NCBI GenBank assembly: GCA_025201765.1
Contig: MU623426.1
Coordinates: 1-64,000 of the forward strand
DNA length: 64,000 nt
Source: Daldinia sp. FL1419
Lineage: Eukaryota > Ascomycota > Sordariomycetes > Xylariales > Hypoxylaceae
Reading direction: 5' to 3'
Shown: positions 10,206-23,321 of the stretch, piece by piece
Layout of the letters: each line of letters begins with the position of its first letter
Numbering within the stretch: position 1 is the stretch's first letter
Notes under the pieces: generated by a model
Told to the model about the DNA's origin: nothing
Database searches by the model: none
The model's input: the letters and a program-made list of their open reading frames with translations, nothing else
Made by a program: the position numbers and the translations under genes

Positions 10206-13200
10206 GCAAACAGGGAGGCCGCCTTTAAGGCCGACAACCCCATCCGATCTCCACGATATCCCCGCAATCCGGCCGTGTCGGCGGCCGATGTTTGTCTCGT
10301 GCCTCAGGTTTCCGTGTTTGTCCGGCGAACATAGGCCAGGGGTTGTTTCGCGCGAGATACACATGCCTACTTGTGGGATTCAGGCTGCAGCTGGAAACTT
10401 GGGGGCTGTCCTACCCTCGCATTGTCGTATCCAGCGCCAACGAGTTGCCTTCGCCGCAGCCCAGAATCCCGGACGGGCCTGGTCCTAGGCTCCCGTGAAT
10501 CGGATACGCGTGTCCCGGTTGCGGCGGAGTGCAGACGGAAGGCGGCTAGTGGGAAATATTCTTGAGTCGCCCTCCAAGCGTAAGCGCTCTTCTACTCTAA
10601 GTTAATATTGTAATAGGTGCCTGCCTAGGTACCTAAGGTAGGTAGTCAGCAAACAGTTTGGGGGTAGATATTGTATGCAGTTGCGCGCGTTAATATGCTC
10701 GGTGGTCCGCCCGTCCGTTATCCCCGGCCAACGGCGACTACAAAAACAAACGCGCGTAAGCCATGTGGTCTATGCGTATTGCACTTACGATATTGTAAGC
10801 AGTTAGTCTGGCCGTGGCGTTTTAGATGCTTACGGGCCGAGATGGGCCAGCATGTAAGTGTCGATGTGGTGTAATGTACAATCAAATAGGTCAAAACAAC
10901 TGATTCGTCAGCCTTCCTCGTTTGCATATGGCAAACCCCTGGAGACTTCTACTCAGCCTGCCTGCACTGCTACGTAAGATAGCTCTATGTACAGTACATT
11001 GCTCTTTTGTTTCGCCCGCCTAGATGTTGCTGGGATTAAGTCCGACGAGTTGGGGTTTGTTCGGGACGCACGGGATTTTTATTTATTTCTTCTTATTCTG
11101 TTTTCTTTTCTGACGACATATTATTCTCATTATTATTACCCAGCTATCGGATATTGCAACCAGGGTTTGCTTTAGCAGGACAGGGTCTAATAGAACCGAT
11201 GCTACAGCCTACGAGATGGTGCTCATCAGCTGACGATAGGGAAATTTATCTCAGGGAGCTTCGGCTACGTCGGTGTTTCACTAAGCTGGGATGCGCAATC
11301 CCCAGTAGGTTTATACTCCGTATGTCCGTTTGGTATGGATATAGGATATGGGTACGAGTCTGGGTTATGGGTATGAGTAAGGGAGTAGTGGAATAACAAG
11401 GAAGGAGATTATCACCACATCAGTATTAACAGGTGCCGTGCCGTACCGTCTATTGCCCACCCTCTCTGCCAGTCTCCCAGTTATCGTGACCTTGCCCCTC
11501 TGCCCTGACTGGTGTGACACACGTCGAGTGTGGGTAGGGCGGGAGAGATGTTCCTTGGGAAAGCTTGCTATTGGAGGATCGGGGGATAGATCGAGACATT
11601 GTATTGGTCGAGGGAGAGTGTTGAGCACTCCGTCATTACGGCTGATATCCCCTCATCAAGCTTATCTGGCTGCATTTCAGGGCCAGCAGGTCCCAAGCCT
11701 GCCTAGCCTGCCCAGCGCAAATCGCATACCATCGAGAATACCATTGGGACTGTGCCGCCAGGGACACGTGTGTCGCGAGATTGCAGATCAAGACGCTTGG
11801 CAACCCAGAGCGTCGGATTCCCTCGGCAGGCTTCGCCTTTCGGGCTCACTATCCCCTCCATCTCCCCTCCCCTCATCACAGACCATGGTGCGATCCCACA
11901 TCGGCCTTGCGTTCCGCGCGTCGTATGATAACGAGACTTGGGGTCCGCGCCGATCATGCACCCGGACGGTATTTGCTATTTGAACTTTGAAATACGACTA
12001 CGACGGTGGCTTGTTCAGCCACTTGGCATCTCTCAACTACTATTATTACTCCGTAACGCATGTGTGTGACTGCGTATGTAGTGCACTATTGCCAAACAGC
12101 CCCCACTGCTACTGTTATATCCTTTCGATGCGATAATAGAGTGCTGCCCACCACTTCAAAGTTCCTGATGGAGGGGTTCGACGAGGGTCAATCGTCATTG
12201 ATTAGTTCGTGCCTGTCAGACCGACTCTTGTGAATGAAATCTATGGAGTTTGATGGGCGAAAAGCTCCCGCTTATCCGCCCTTGGTCAATTTTTTAGTGG
12301 CCGCGTGACCATCACAGAAGTGGTTGGCGCATAGCCAAGCTGGGGATGGGCAATTTTTTGCGCGAGGAATAGGTAGGACGGGACCTTTGTTTAGAGCCTT
12401 AATGCCAATATCGTCAGAGATCTAATGGTCCGTGCTAGTTCCCCATCGTGAGGGCTAATGATTATGGTTCGAGTCCTTGTACCTGTCAGACGTGATAGAA
12501 ATTCCCAGCGAAGCTTACGCCACACACTAAGACAGTTCGATACCTCGCATATCCCCCACAGTCCTGGCCCTATGCGGTAATATCATGAGCAGATCAATGG
12601 CTACGCGGTACTCCAGCTCCGAGACAACGTAAAAGAGGGTGTGCTCGGATTACCTCTTCTTTTGTTTCCTCGAGCCTGGTAATGGTTGTAGTTGGCAGCT
12701 GTAAGACTCGGGTATTGATCCAGGAACATGTAAGCCCTTCTATCTATTACGCGGGCGAATGTCTGGAAAGAGACTAGTAGTTTCACGGATAAATTCGATA
12801 ATTACCACTTATTGATGTAGTAGGTCATCTAGTCATCGAATATCATGGAATATTATCACGGCCGACAATAGGGTTGCAGATAGCAGAATTACGCACAAAC
12901 GATTATTAAGCCTCCCTGCGACAGTTCAAGCGACAGTTCAAGTGTGGGAGTTATCCTGAACGGGTCAGCCCTCTACGCGATATTGAACCAGATACCCAGC
13001 TTCGGCAATGCACGGTTGTGTACCTGATAGACTTCCCGCGCCGAGAAAAGGCTGGCTCGCTATTGTGTGGTAAGCATGCACTTGTACGATTCCCATCGTA
13101 ACCGATCATCAGACCACCTCATCTGTCGCCATTCGCGCACCTTGCCTTTATGCTCGGACCACCTATTGGAAGAGAAAATGATGGATGCTCAGGGGAGATA

Positions 13201-16200
13201 TCTTACCGGCCCCCTGTCTCCCACGTGGGAGATAAGTGATATCGCGGGGGAAAATGTCTGCATGGTGGTCTGTTCTCAAGGCTAAGTAAATCATGTACGG
13301 ATGAGTTATCAATGTTTTAGAGCCGGATGAGCAACTCTCCTCCTCTATTGGTCAACTAGCAAACTAGAATTTAAGTAGTTCAACTCATTTTGCGTCGGTA
13401 TGCCTGCGTACGCACATGCTTGCATGCCCTTGGATAGTGTACGTCATGATCCTATATCTGGGAATCCGTAGCATCCGCAATGACAAATCCCATCTCGTTA
13501 CGCAGTTCGCAGTTCTTCTGAAGGGATATGCATACCATAGTTACTGCCAAGTAGCTGATTCCTCAACATGTAGGGATCTGGTGACCTTCATCGTTTGAGA
13601 TTATAGCAGTGAGAATAAGCTGAGCCTCAAAATGACGATATATATCAGCCATTTATTGCCTCTATGCGTACTCTGGAACGACCTCGCCCTTGTGTTACCA
13701 ACTGAGGGGATACGACGCTAGAGAATTTATGAGTAGGAGATGGGATAGCCCTGGATTCATCGCTGATGAGAGCTTGTGCTCAGACCCCCAAAGAGGAACA
13801 AGCATCTGCAGCTAGCATCGGCATGCATGTCTGCAACACACCTACATCAACAACGCATAAAAGACGGTTAACCTCGATCAGCTCATTATCTCAGCCTCGT
13901 TGATACTTGATTAGAGCGTAGAGCCACCGCGTGGCGTGGCTTACCACGTTGGAGGTTCTACATACGCATTGCATGAAACTATCCCGAATCCTGTTTATTC
14001 CATAAGGCTGTCATACCCCATTTCACGTGGTGGCATTGTACCTATGTACGTATAGTAACCGGGCTCGTGCTCCGATAGGTCTAGCCCATCCCATCGATTG
14101 GAGAATGGCTGAGTTTCTGAAGGATTTACACTAGACGCGCAGTAAGTGATACATCCATGTATATAACTGAAGCTGATGAGTGAGATATATCCGAGCGCAT
14201 GCTGATCTGGCCGACATCTAACTGCTGTATTACATACGAACTGGTTGAGAATTTCGCAATTTTCCAACTCCGACAGACGAGTTACGCACGCAGGGCGTGT
14301 CTCAGCGTAAAGATGTTACGGAAGATCGTAGAGCATTGAAAAGGGAATTTCATTGTATCTCGGGGGTTACTCCGAGGTCGCCGGTCATCGATGGACTAAT
14401 TCCTCTGTAAGTATATTGCGCTCGATGAACGAAGGATTCGAATCGCGGTTCGGCCGTACGAACACATTCTCCCTCCAGCATCCAGTTGGTTCCCGGTGAT
14501 ATCTCTGGACCCAACGTACCGGTAAGCTACTCTACCTAGTCGGAGACCATATTAAGCTAAGGATTGGGACTAAGCGCATATAAGGTATAGTTATCAGATG
14601 ACTATATTATCGCAAGCTATGTACACTAGATACGACTTGTCTCCTATAATAATCCTGGGTACCGTCTGCCAAGAAACCAGACTTTAGTCCAACTACCCCC
14701 TTGTCACATTTCGATTCTGATGCCTTGAAGAACACGTATTACATAAAACCAGCCAGCCTGCTTTCGTCCTGGTCTCGATGTCCAATCAGCTCATGTACCC
14801 GGATTTTCTGTCTGGAATTGGTGAAACGGCTACGCTAAGATTCAGAAGGGTGATATAGTGGAACCGATGAAAGCCGCTAGGTGAGGCCGTGAGACCGTGA
14901 GGTCACGAAAAGAAAAGGAGAAGATGCCAAGACGATCATGGAATTCTTCTAGAAGACGGTGAGAAGAAATTGGCAGATTAGATTCCACTTTAATCAAACG
15001 AAAACCCAGCTTGGCCCGTGAAGATCAAGGCCCTAACCCTGATAACCAACCCCGGCCTCCTATGGAATCGACTCGCCTCACCTTGGAATGCTGAGTCCTA
15101 CCACCAAGTGGAATTTATCGGAATGGGAAATTATTCACCGAAAAGCGAGGCTCCTATGTATCGACTAGATCCCAGCCATCTGTTATGATCTTCGCATTTC
15201 GAGGGTACTTCGCGGTGTTTGACGTTCATAACCTCGGCATGCTTGTTGAATACCCGTTCATTAAAGCCGCTCAGCTCGTATTATGAATGCCGAACATCTC
15301 TTATTCAGGTCTTATGTTTATCCCATACGAATGTGGGCTATCCCGCGTTAATAGCTGCAATAATGGTCTATTTTAAGATACAATAATACTATGTAAATAT
15401 TGTACAATCAAGACGATACTGCTACATACTATGTACTATAAGTCGCGTATAACTACATATTACATCCCTAGCGGGTGGGTTGTATCACGTATGTATTACT
15501 GCATCAATTCAACTGTGACATCTTGCAATATTCCCTCGTCGCATGAGAATCACGATGATAGCATGCCAGCAGGTCTACATGTATGCACCCGTGATCATCG
15601 GGTCCTCGATTTGTATATGGATTTGTAACTGTAGTAGGCGTTCGAAGATTCTACACAAGACCCTGAAGTTCGAGATGTCGTGAACGATATCCGACAAGGG
15701 GACTTACGTATGGTATGCACCGATGGAAGAATATGGGGTACTTGTACATCATTCTCATCAGCCCTGTGAGATGGTCAAGGGTAAAAGGCTGGTGGCGTCG
15801 AAATACCTACCAGCAACCCGTCTACAGATGGATGATCCCAAGGCTATCGCCCTAGCATATCAGTCTACGGGACCATCCACAGATGAATGCCCGACGTAAC
15901 TCGGCGGTCAGCGAGTCCCCTCAATAACGGCCTGCCGATTACCATGTCTAAAACGAACCACGGCCAACACATCATGAGTCATCCCCTCAGGTTTAACCCA
16001 AAACCTCTTTCGCTTGGGCACGACAGCATCTCGGACCCGTCTTCGAGCGCAAGTTTACTGTATATCAAACGATCATATAGCTAGTATACCTACCTACCTA
16101 CATATGCAGGATGCAGAAGAATTTTGACGAGCGCTGACAAGGGGGTTCTATTGGTGTTTTCGTTCGCGCTACTTTCTCGTACTATCCTCTTTGCTTCTCT

Positions 16201-17277
16201 TCTCGGAGAAGAAATTTCTTCACATGCCGAGCGAAATCTACCTATGGGGCTAGAGCAAGACCGCTAGATTTAACTCCGTACTATGAATCCATAGCGTTGC
16301 GGATCGCGACGAAGGATTATCTGTCAATGACATCAAACTGACATTTCAATTGGACTTGGGAGTTTAATAAGAGTACAATAACGTTGTGTGCGAGACCTGC
16401 TGCCCCCCGTGTTCGCGAAAAACTACCCCTGATCTTGCGTGTGTAGTGGTATACGTATCAGCTGAGAAGCCAGATCACCGCACCCTGGTCCCTCCTGCTT
16501 GCCATCGCGATGCTGAAATTCAGCTTGGGATTCACAAGCCATAATCTACTCGCCGACGACTGGCGCGCCTTCGACTTTTTATTACGCGTCCGGCCGACCC
16601 GGGACTATAACAGAACTAGTAGCATTAGACCGGCGACACATATCAATTGACCTAGGTTAGACATTTTGACGACGTGAAGCGCAAAATTCAGGTACGCGAG
16701 CGCCATGGCTAAGATTAAAAAAAAAGAAAGAAAAAAGAAAAAAAAAAGGTAGGTCTAATATTCGGATGTAAATGTAAGACTTGTATCACCGAGATCTGCC
16801 CCCATCTAGACCTTGCAGCGCCCCTAAGGAAGATCGCCAGTGGCTGCTGTCACGATAAACTGGACTTTTGCTTCTTCTCCGTTAATTGCCTAATAGAGGT
16901 TAATAGAGTGACGGAAGCTGTAACTACTAGCCAGCCGAACGAGACGAGTCTAGCACAGAAATTCAGTTGAGTGAGAGGAATTAGGGCTGGAATGCAGGGG
17001 TTTTGGCCAGCTTTTTTGTCAGATGTCGTTCCAGGGTTTCGAGGGCAGCTGACCACTCCTTGCATACTGATAAATGACGAGATTCTGCTTGACGTCGCAA
17101 GTTACAGGCGTTGCAGGCGTTGCAGGCTTCTCGGCATTCATCAAATTAGAAAAAGGCGATCTCCAACGCAGCACTAGGCCTTAACACTTACATACTTACA
17201 TACATACCTAGATACACATACCTGGCATATATAACCTAGCTGCCAAGGTACGGTAACATACATATTACATCTAATAC

Positions 17278-17302
17278 CTATCGTATCGTATCGTATCGTA
17301 TG
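17278..17302. repeat. CGTAT pentanucleotide repeat
   Basis: About four head-to-tail copies of a TCGTA/CGTAT unit, next to further TACATAC-type and TAGG-type short repeats. Non-coding. Confidence 0.8.
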
Positions 17303-18999
17303 TAATGTAGGTAGTATCGTAGTAGTAGCACCGAAAGGGCTATCGAACAACATCGGCTCGCGTATAGACGATTGCCAATTAACTCGCAACTCTAGAAATC
17401 CGGGAAACTCTTGACAGTTTAGCCTGGGTCAATTCTCGAGTGGGTCGTTCGTGATAAGTTAGTTAGTAGTTACCTGCCTGCTCGGTTTTGACGCGAATCT
17501 GATCGAGCGCCATCTATTTTATTTTTATTTTTGTATATTTAATATTAAAAATTTTTCCCCGATAGTCTCTATTCACCGCCCACGCCGTCGTCCGATACTA
17601 ACGTACATTAGGTACCCTAAGATAGCTCGTCCGTTAATGAAAAGGGTCCACTTCCCCTGGTTGAAAAAAAAGCTTTGACTCGGATCGAAATCTCGTCCCC
17701 AACGTAATATCCCACACGCGAAAATTCTGTTAAGATTGTTCGTGACGTTTGTGGAGCCACGACAATCAAGTGGAAACTCTTCCAGTGTTCTATGAGTCTT
17801 CCATGAAGTGGAGAGCTATTAGTCCGAGGTCCTTAGATCTATGGTATGGATATGGGTATGAGCGTAATGGACCCGAAGGCGCCTTGACTGGTTCAATATA
17901 GTACGATTGCATTATATTGACCGCCGCTTGAAAAGAAAGAAAAAAAAAAAAAGGAAAGGAAAAAAATAAAAAGAGGTTAATGCTATGTCTCTCCTTAACG
18001 AATGGAATAATACACTATTCGAAAATAAATAGGAAAAGAAAAATAGACCAACCAGGCTTGTCCCGGCCTGGAAGCCCATGCGCAACCTGCTATTTCGGGT
18101 AGTGTTCAATTTCCAGTGCAATTAATCTACTATGCGTCTGCTATGCGCACCATAAATCGCTATGAATTGTTATATGAATGTACAGTACATTGCACACAAA
18201 AATGTCTTAAACAGGGTGGACAGGGGTGAGATGTAGCACATGCTGAACTTGACAGGGTTCCCAAGGGGCTTATGCTTGTTTCATTTTTTTTTCTTCTTCC
18301 ATGGGTGGGATGTACATAGCACCTACTGTACATATATTTGTAAATATGTACACATTAACAGGCCACCCCCGGCCATGTTAGCCAAGCCCTTCTTATTCCC
18401 TGTCTCCATTTTGGGCTGCGTCACTGTGGCCCTAGTTGCTAGGGTTAAATGGGGGGATTATTTTTGTCGCTCGCTCGTGAAGGCTTTTTGCGACACGGAC
18501 ACGGCTGGACATGGCTCAACATGTACCTCCCATACCTGGTCCGTACGGTAATCTTACCTGCGAGATTAAGAGGTTGATACTTTGTTGACCTGTCTTAGCT
18601 ATGTACCCGTGGTCTGGCGGTGTACTTCGTAATGTCTTCCATGCTCCCTGGGCAATGTTCACGGTATTTCCACGGGTACGTACTATCGTGCTACTAGTTG
18701 ATATTACATGAGCCTTGGAATGGCTAGGTTTATCTCGCTCATCTACCTAAGAAGACGATTGTTATACATAAGGCGGCCTGCTCCCATCTCCCCCCAGATC
18801 TCTTGCTCATCTCAAATTCATCTAACAGACCAACAACCAACAAGATCCCGAGTGACGCAGCTGTCCTGTCTATCTGAACAATACTGCATCTAAAACAACC
18901 AAGCTCTTACACATCTTTCAACTCTTGCGCCTCAGCACCTCTAAAGCTACCTAGCTATCCACTTTTTAGCTAGACTCATCTTAACAAAACCACATCACA

Positions 19000-19113
19000 A
19001 TGGCCGGCATGACCCCCGAGTTCGACATGTCTTCTCAACGACCTTCTCAGCTTCCGCCTTGCCCAGGACCCCCGCCCAGCCGGCCTCTGCCTCCTCTGCC
19101 CAAGAGTGGCTAA
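19000..19113 (+). CDS. possible small Pro/Ser-rich ORF, doubtful
   Basis: The ATG at 19000 has a good fungal start context (CACAATGGCC) and is preceded by about 200 nt of CT- and CAA-rich sequence typical of a fungal 5' leader. The ORF encodes only 37 residues, mostly Pro and Ser. The +1 frame stays open to 19262 with a more protein-like composition, so the locus could be a frameshifted gene of about 90 codons. No homology recognised. Confidence 0.25.
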   Translation: MAGMTPEFDMSSQRPSQLPPCPGPPPSRPLPPLPKSG

Positions 19114-19262
19114 AGCTGTGGCCTATTAGTGAACAATTGCACTCGAGTCCTCCAGACTCGCCGATAAGTGCCGGCCGTCGACGGCTACAGATCGACGAAG
19201 AGGACATCGAAAGCCTCGATAGAAGCAAGCAGCAAAGGATAGAATCAAGGCGACCAGAATAA

Positions 19263-22200
19263 ACACAAGGCCATTGTCATTGGATAATGCGCCATCGGGG
19301 AGGAATTCCAAGGGTTCCGCTCACTCTCATTCTGCCCTTTTCCAGCTCTCGACTTTCATCATACAAAGGTGCATTTCGGGTATGCAAGTGATCGCAAGCG
19401 GAGCGTTGCATTTTCATGCGCGCCTCAAAAATTTCGCTCCTGCTTGCCGCACCCCTGGCACTGCTACGGCAGCGCCTGTTCGCGGACACATGCACGAACC
19501 CTGCATCGACATTTAATGAGCGGCGGACTGCAGAATCATCCATGCCACCATGAAGCCGCCAACGTACCACATCGTCGAATATGCACCGCGATCTTCCTAA
19601 TTCTGCATTTCGCTCGTAACATATTTTTGCTCCGCATCTCTAGAGCCGGGCTCAATGGATCAACCTCGTCATACATTCTCTCAACATCACCCCGGAGGTT
19701 GATCTGTACTATTTTTTTCCTGGGGGTATAACACACTTTTAATACATCGGGCCTTTCGGCCATAACGCATTGGATGGGAAGTTATCAGTCATTTCTGATT
19801 GGGTATAACAGGGGGTCATGCTACCTAGTGACCACGGGGGAGGAAGAGGTGTTTTTATGGCATTTCACATTTTTAACGTCATCAATTGTACTTATAGAGA
19901 GAGCATCGTCGAGGCTCTATTCTGCAAAAGAATAGGCTCGCGTGCGCTGGATACCCTCACGGGAGGATGACGGCAGATTTTCACGATACGGGCATGGGTT
20001 TGGGGATGGTGAACGGAATAACCATGAATGATACCGGGGAGATCTGCGCTGAAGCAATCGGGCCCAATGGAATGATATGATTAAGAAAACAACTATTTTC
20101 ACTCTTATTTGCGATGCATTTTGGCTAGTCGAATTATAATGAAGCTGTTCGTCTTTTCGCATCAGTTTAATTCCACGCAAACCTCAAATTTGTCCCTCGA
20201 CGTGATTTAATCTTGTCTCATCCCTGGCCTCGGTCATGATCTCGGTCTTTAACTTTTATGCATTGGTTTTCCTATTCTGGGTAATTCCACAAGTGGGCCA
20301 TAACCAAACCAGGCTTGTCCGCTTTGCCTAACCGACTTTCGATGCGAGTCATTGTCTTTTGTCGCGGTGGGACGTAAGGGTTCATGCAAAGTCGGTGAAC
20401 CAGGGCTAATTCGGCTCACCATCTAGGATTCGAAATATAATAGCTGCTTCCAACCACAACATTAGGGTTCAGACGCCTGCGGCTCGCGCGCGGCCCGCTA
20501 GGGAGCAGGGGAAAGAGGGGCTTTTTCGCAATTGTCAACCAGCTATCCCTTACATCATTGTCTCAAAAATGGCCATCGTGATTCGATGATCTTAATAGTC
20601 GTGGTTAGAAGCAGATTTCGAGCCGTTCCCTTAGCTCCTCGAGATCTGAGCCCGATACGTGGAGCCCGAATCACCGGTTGGACTAGGCGTTAGACCATCT
20701 ATGATGCCTGATGTGCGGGATGGCTGTGTTAAACAATGGGAGCACAAATATGTTACTATGTTACTATGTTTGGTAGCTAAGAGGAGGATTCGGGGAACCG
20801 ACGTGGTGGGTATGTAACACAATGGAGGAGGATATGAGGAGTAGCTAGTTCATCCTCGTCCAATACATTGTGTAAGTGACCACAGCTACATCATGCCACG
20901 AGTGGGTAAAAGAGTTACCAAAGAAAAATATTGCACGCCCGTATGACTCGCGAGAGCATCACATCCCCAAGATGCTAGCCACCAAAGCGGTCAACAGCAC
21001 GTTGGACTGCATATTAGACGTTGCTAAGACTACCCTGCGCTTTCTCAGGTGGGACAAGAGCGCTATATCAGTAACCTAGTAAATTCTGGGCGTCGGGCGG
21101 CATTGCATGGAAATAGTATAGTAATTATTATATACAAGAACAAACTAATTCCTCGAGCTTATCCTCTTGCAGAGATATCAAAACGAAGCCAGCGGCTAGC
21201 CACATGATGCAGCTATCATGCAGCTATGCTGTTATATGGTGTACAACCTTAGTAGGTAAGGAAGATAAAGCTGCCCGCTTTCGAAGGAATGAATACTCCG
21301 CAACCCGTGACGAAGACGGAGCACAGCGCCGCGGCGGGTGGGCGGAGTGGGGTGGAATGTTCGCAAGCCCGCCCATTTTTGGCTTACTATGTATGGTCTA
21401 ACCTGGGTATTATAGATTCTATCATGACTTATTATGGCATCTTAACATGGTTCTCTTGTACGCTATACCGGGCTCCCAAGACATCTAGGGCTTATGCAAC
21501 CAACGCAACTTGGCAACCAAGAAAACCACACAAGACTTTTAAGACCTCTTATTATTATTATCCAAGTAACCAATATTAAGAAAAACATTGACCGATTTAG
21601 AGCATATTGTATAAAAAGAAAAGCCCGCGTGACCTAATCCCGTAAGAAATCGTCGACGCAAGTGATTTTCTTTACGAAAAGGCCAATTTTAGGGGTTGAT
21701 CCGGTGCTGTGTTTCTCCCACAAGCGAGTGATTTGTCTTTCTTTCCTTTTTTCCTTCCCGCCCCCGCAGATCGTCGTGATGGGGGAGATAAAGTATCGTA
21801 CTGTACATACTTACTGGTGCTGTCTACTTACACACGTAGAGTCGCTAGCCCAGACGGGACTGACTTGAGCCGGATAACAAGTCCCAATATACCTAGGTAC
21901 CTAGGTAGGTATGTAATTATGTGATATTCGCACTTGTTCCAAGTTAAAGACAAGATAATATCAAGGCAAACCATTTTAGCAATTCGGGGAAGCGGACGCA
22001 GGTGACGAGGCTAACCTTTGACGATCTCTTCCCGTCGGCTCTTCTTTGAAACGTAGTGTGCGAATAGATTGGTAGCGGTGGTGGTAGATTGCTTGTACGA
22101 ATAGATTTGGCGGTAAATCGGCTTTCACACTTGTTTGGAACTTTTTTTTTTTCCTCTTTCGGCACCATCCAGCTTCCAAGTTGCGCGTCTGGTGTGCATC

Positions 22201-22684
22201 TACTTTTGGTTAGTGTACCTAGGCTTTTAAGATTAATAGACTATTTCGTCTTTCCTTCCATCTACGCTTCTTTTCTTCCATTTCCTTTTGCCACCCCCTG
22301 GATCATCAGGGGGAGGCGAAAAAGATACTTTCATATAATAAAAGTGACAATGGTGTTCAAGATAGTGTGGTGTACTTTCATGTAGCCTTGCATTTAGTTG
22401 CATATGGTGTAATTAAAAGAGCTGGATATTTTTGCCGAGAATAGCCTCACCTAGCCTCGAGATACTAGTGTACATTAATTGGATGTAACACTTGGAGGTT
22501 GTATAGTACATTGTTGCATGGAACTTGTCGCTCGTGCCATGGGGAAGAAAAAAAAGGGAAATGACCGGCCGATAGTAGATCTTTCTTCGGCCGTTCGAAA
22601 TTGTAAGAATGACGTCAACGAAATTCGAATGGAAGAAAAAAAAAAAAAGTTAAAATGAAATTGTAGGGATTCTTTTTACGCTTA
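19263..22684. other. gene-poor interval
   Basis: Only short ORFs on both strands, poly-T and poly-A tracts, a TATGTTAC repeat near 20750 and a TACCTAGG tract near 21890. No tRNA or transposon relic was identified. An isolated 141-codon minus-strand ORF follows at 22685-23110. Confidence 0.45.
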
Positions 22685-23110
22685 TCACCACGTGCATCGG
22701 GGAGCATTGGACCCTGAAACGGAGCGATAACTAAATCCGGGGATGATTTTCAACTTATTCCCTTCACCACGAGATTTACAAGTATTAACAGGTTCAGAAT
22801 CAACCAGGAATGAATTAGTAAGGGGACGATCGACTGCAGTTCCATCTCGAATCGGATAACGAAATCTTCTTGTCACAGCTCGTGGATCAAGTTTTGTCTC
22901 TTTGAATTGTTCCAGCTGATTTTTTTGAGATACGGTTGCAACCCGATAATCCGTGCGCATCGCATTTGCAGATTGCACATTTCGACAAAAAAGTCCGGGG
23001 TCTGGGGGAGAGAAGAGGGTTGCCTCTCGTACCAGAGGTTCTCGTGAACTGGCTCTTCGGTTTGCGATTTGGGTAATTCTCGAAGCTGAATCGAGTTGTC
23101 TAACCGCCAT
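22685..23110 (-). CDS. unsupported 141-codon ORF upstream of SAM37
   Basis: An uninterrupted minus-strand frame begins with ATG at 23110, about 210 bp from the divergent SAM37 start. The product is Arg/Ser/Asn-rich with no recognisable domain, signal peptide or membrane segment. It may be a lineage-specific gene or chance. Confidence 0.2.
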   Translation of the reverse strand: MAVRQLDSASRITQIANRRASSREPLVREATLFSPPDPGLFCRNVQSANAMRTDYRVATVSQKNQLEQFKETKLDPRAVTRRFRYPIRDGTAVDRPLTNSFLVDSEPVNTCKSRGEGNKLKIIPGFSYRSVSGSNAPRCTW

Positions 23111-23321
23111 CTGGTATCATTTGATATCATTTGTCCAGTACGGCCGCACGTTCATACTCCGTCACACCATTCTATCGTTGCAATTGGACAGTTGAGAATT
23201 AGTTAGGCATTGTTCCCGTTTCTCTTTGTCATCCACCTCGACCGAATCCCAGTCGCGTTCTCTTTTTTTTTTTTTTTTTTTTTTCTCCCTCGCCTTGGGC
23301 AAGACCCCCTGGCGTCTCAAA

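Larger units (their letters stand above)
8165..18999. other. gene-poor block, partly AT-rich
   Basis: About 10.8 kb without a convincing gene. Positions 8700-10150 are strongly AT-rich and full of stops, as expected of decayed, possibly RIP-mutated repeat DNA. Positions 10200-10560 and 11400-11980 are GC-richer, which produces random ORFs of up to 181 codons with no recognisable motif. Positions 12000-16100 are unique-looking non-coding DNA. Positions 16700-18200 contain A-rich tracts, CGTAT and TACATACC microsatellites and a 9-bp GTTGCAGGC repeat near 17100. No transposase or reverse-transcriptase remnant could be read. Confidence 0.5.

Noticed and set aside
11438..11983. 181-codon plus-strand ORF
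   Set aside because: GC-rich chance ORF: no domain, no intron signals or leader, overlapped by equally long frames on the other strand.
12420..12500. GGTTCGAGTCC resembles a tRNA T-loop
   Set aside because: The T-stem has mismatches and no matching acceptor or D-arm could be built.
14430..14470. GGATTCGAATC resembling a reverse-strand tRNA T-arm
   Set aside because: The stem does not pair beyond two bases and no anticodon arm is present.
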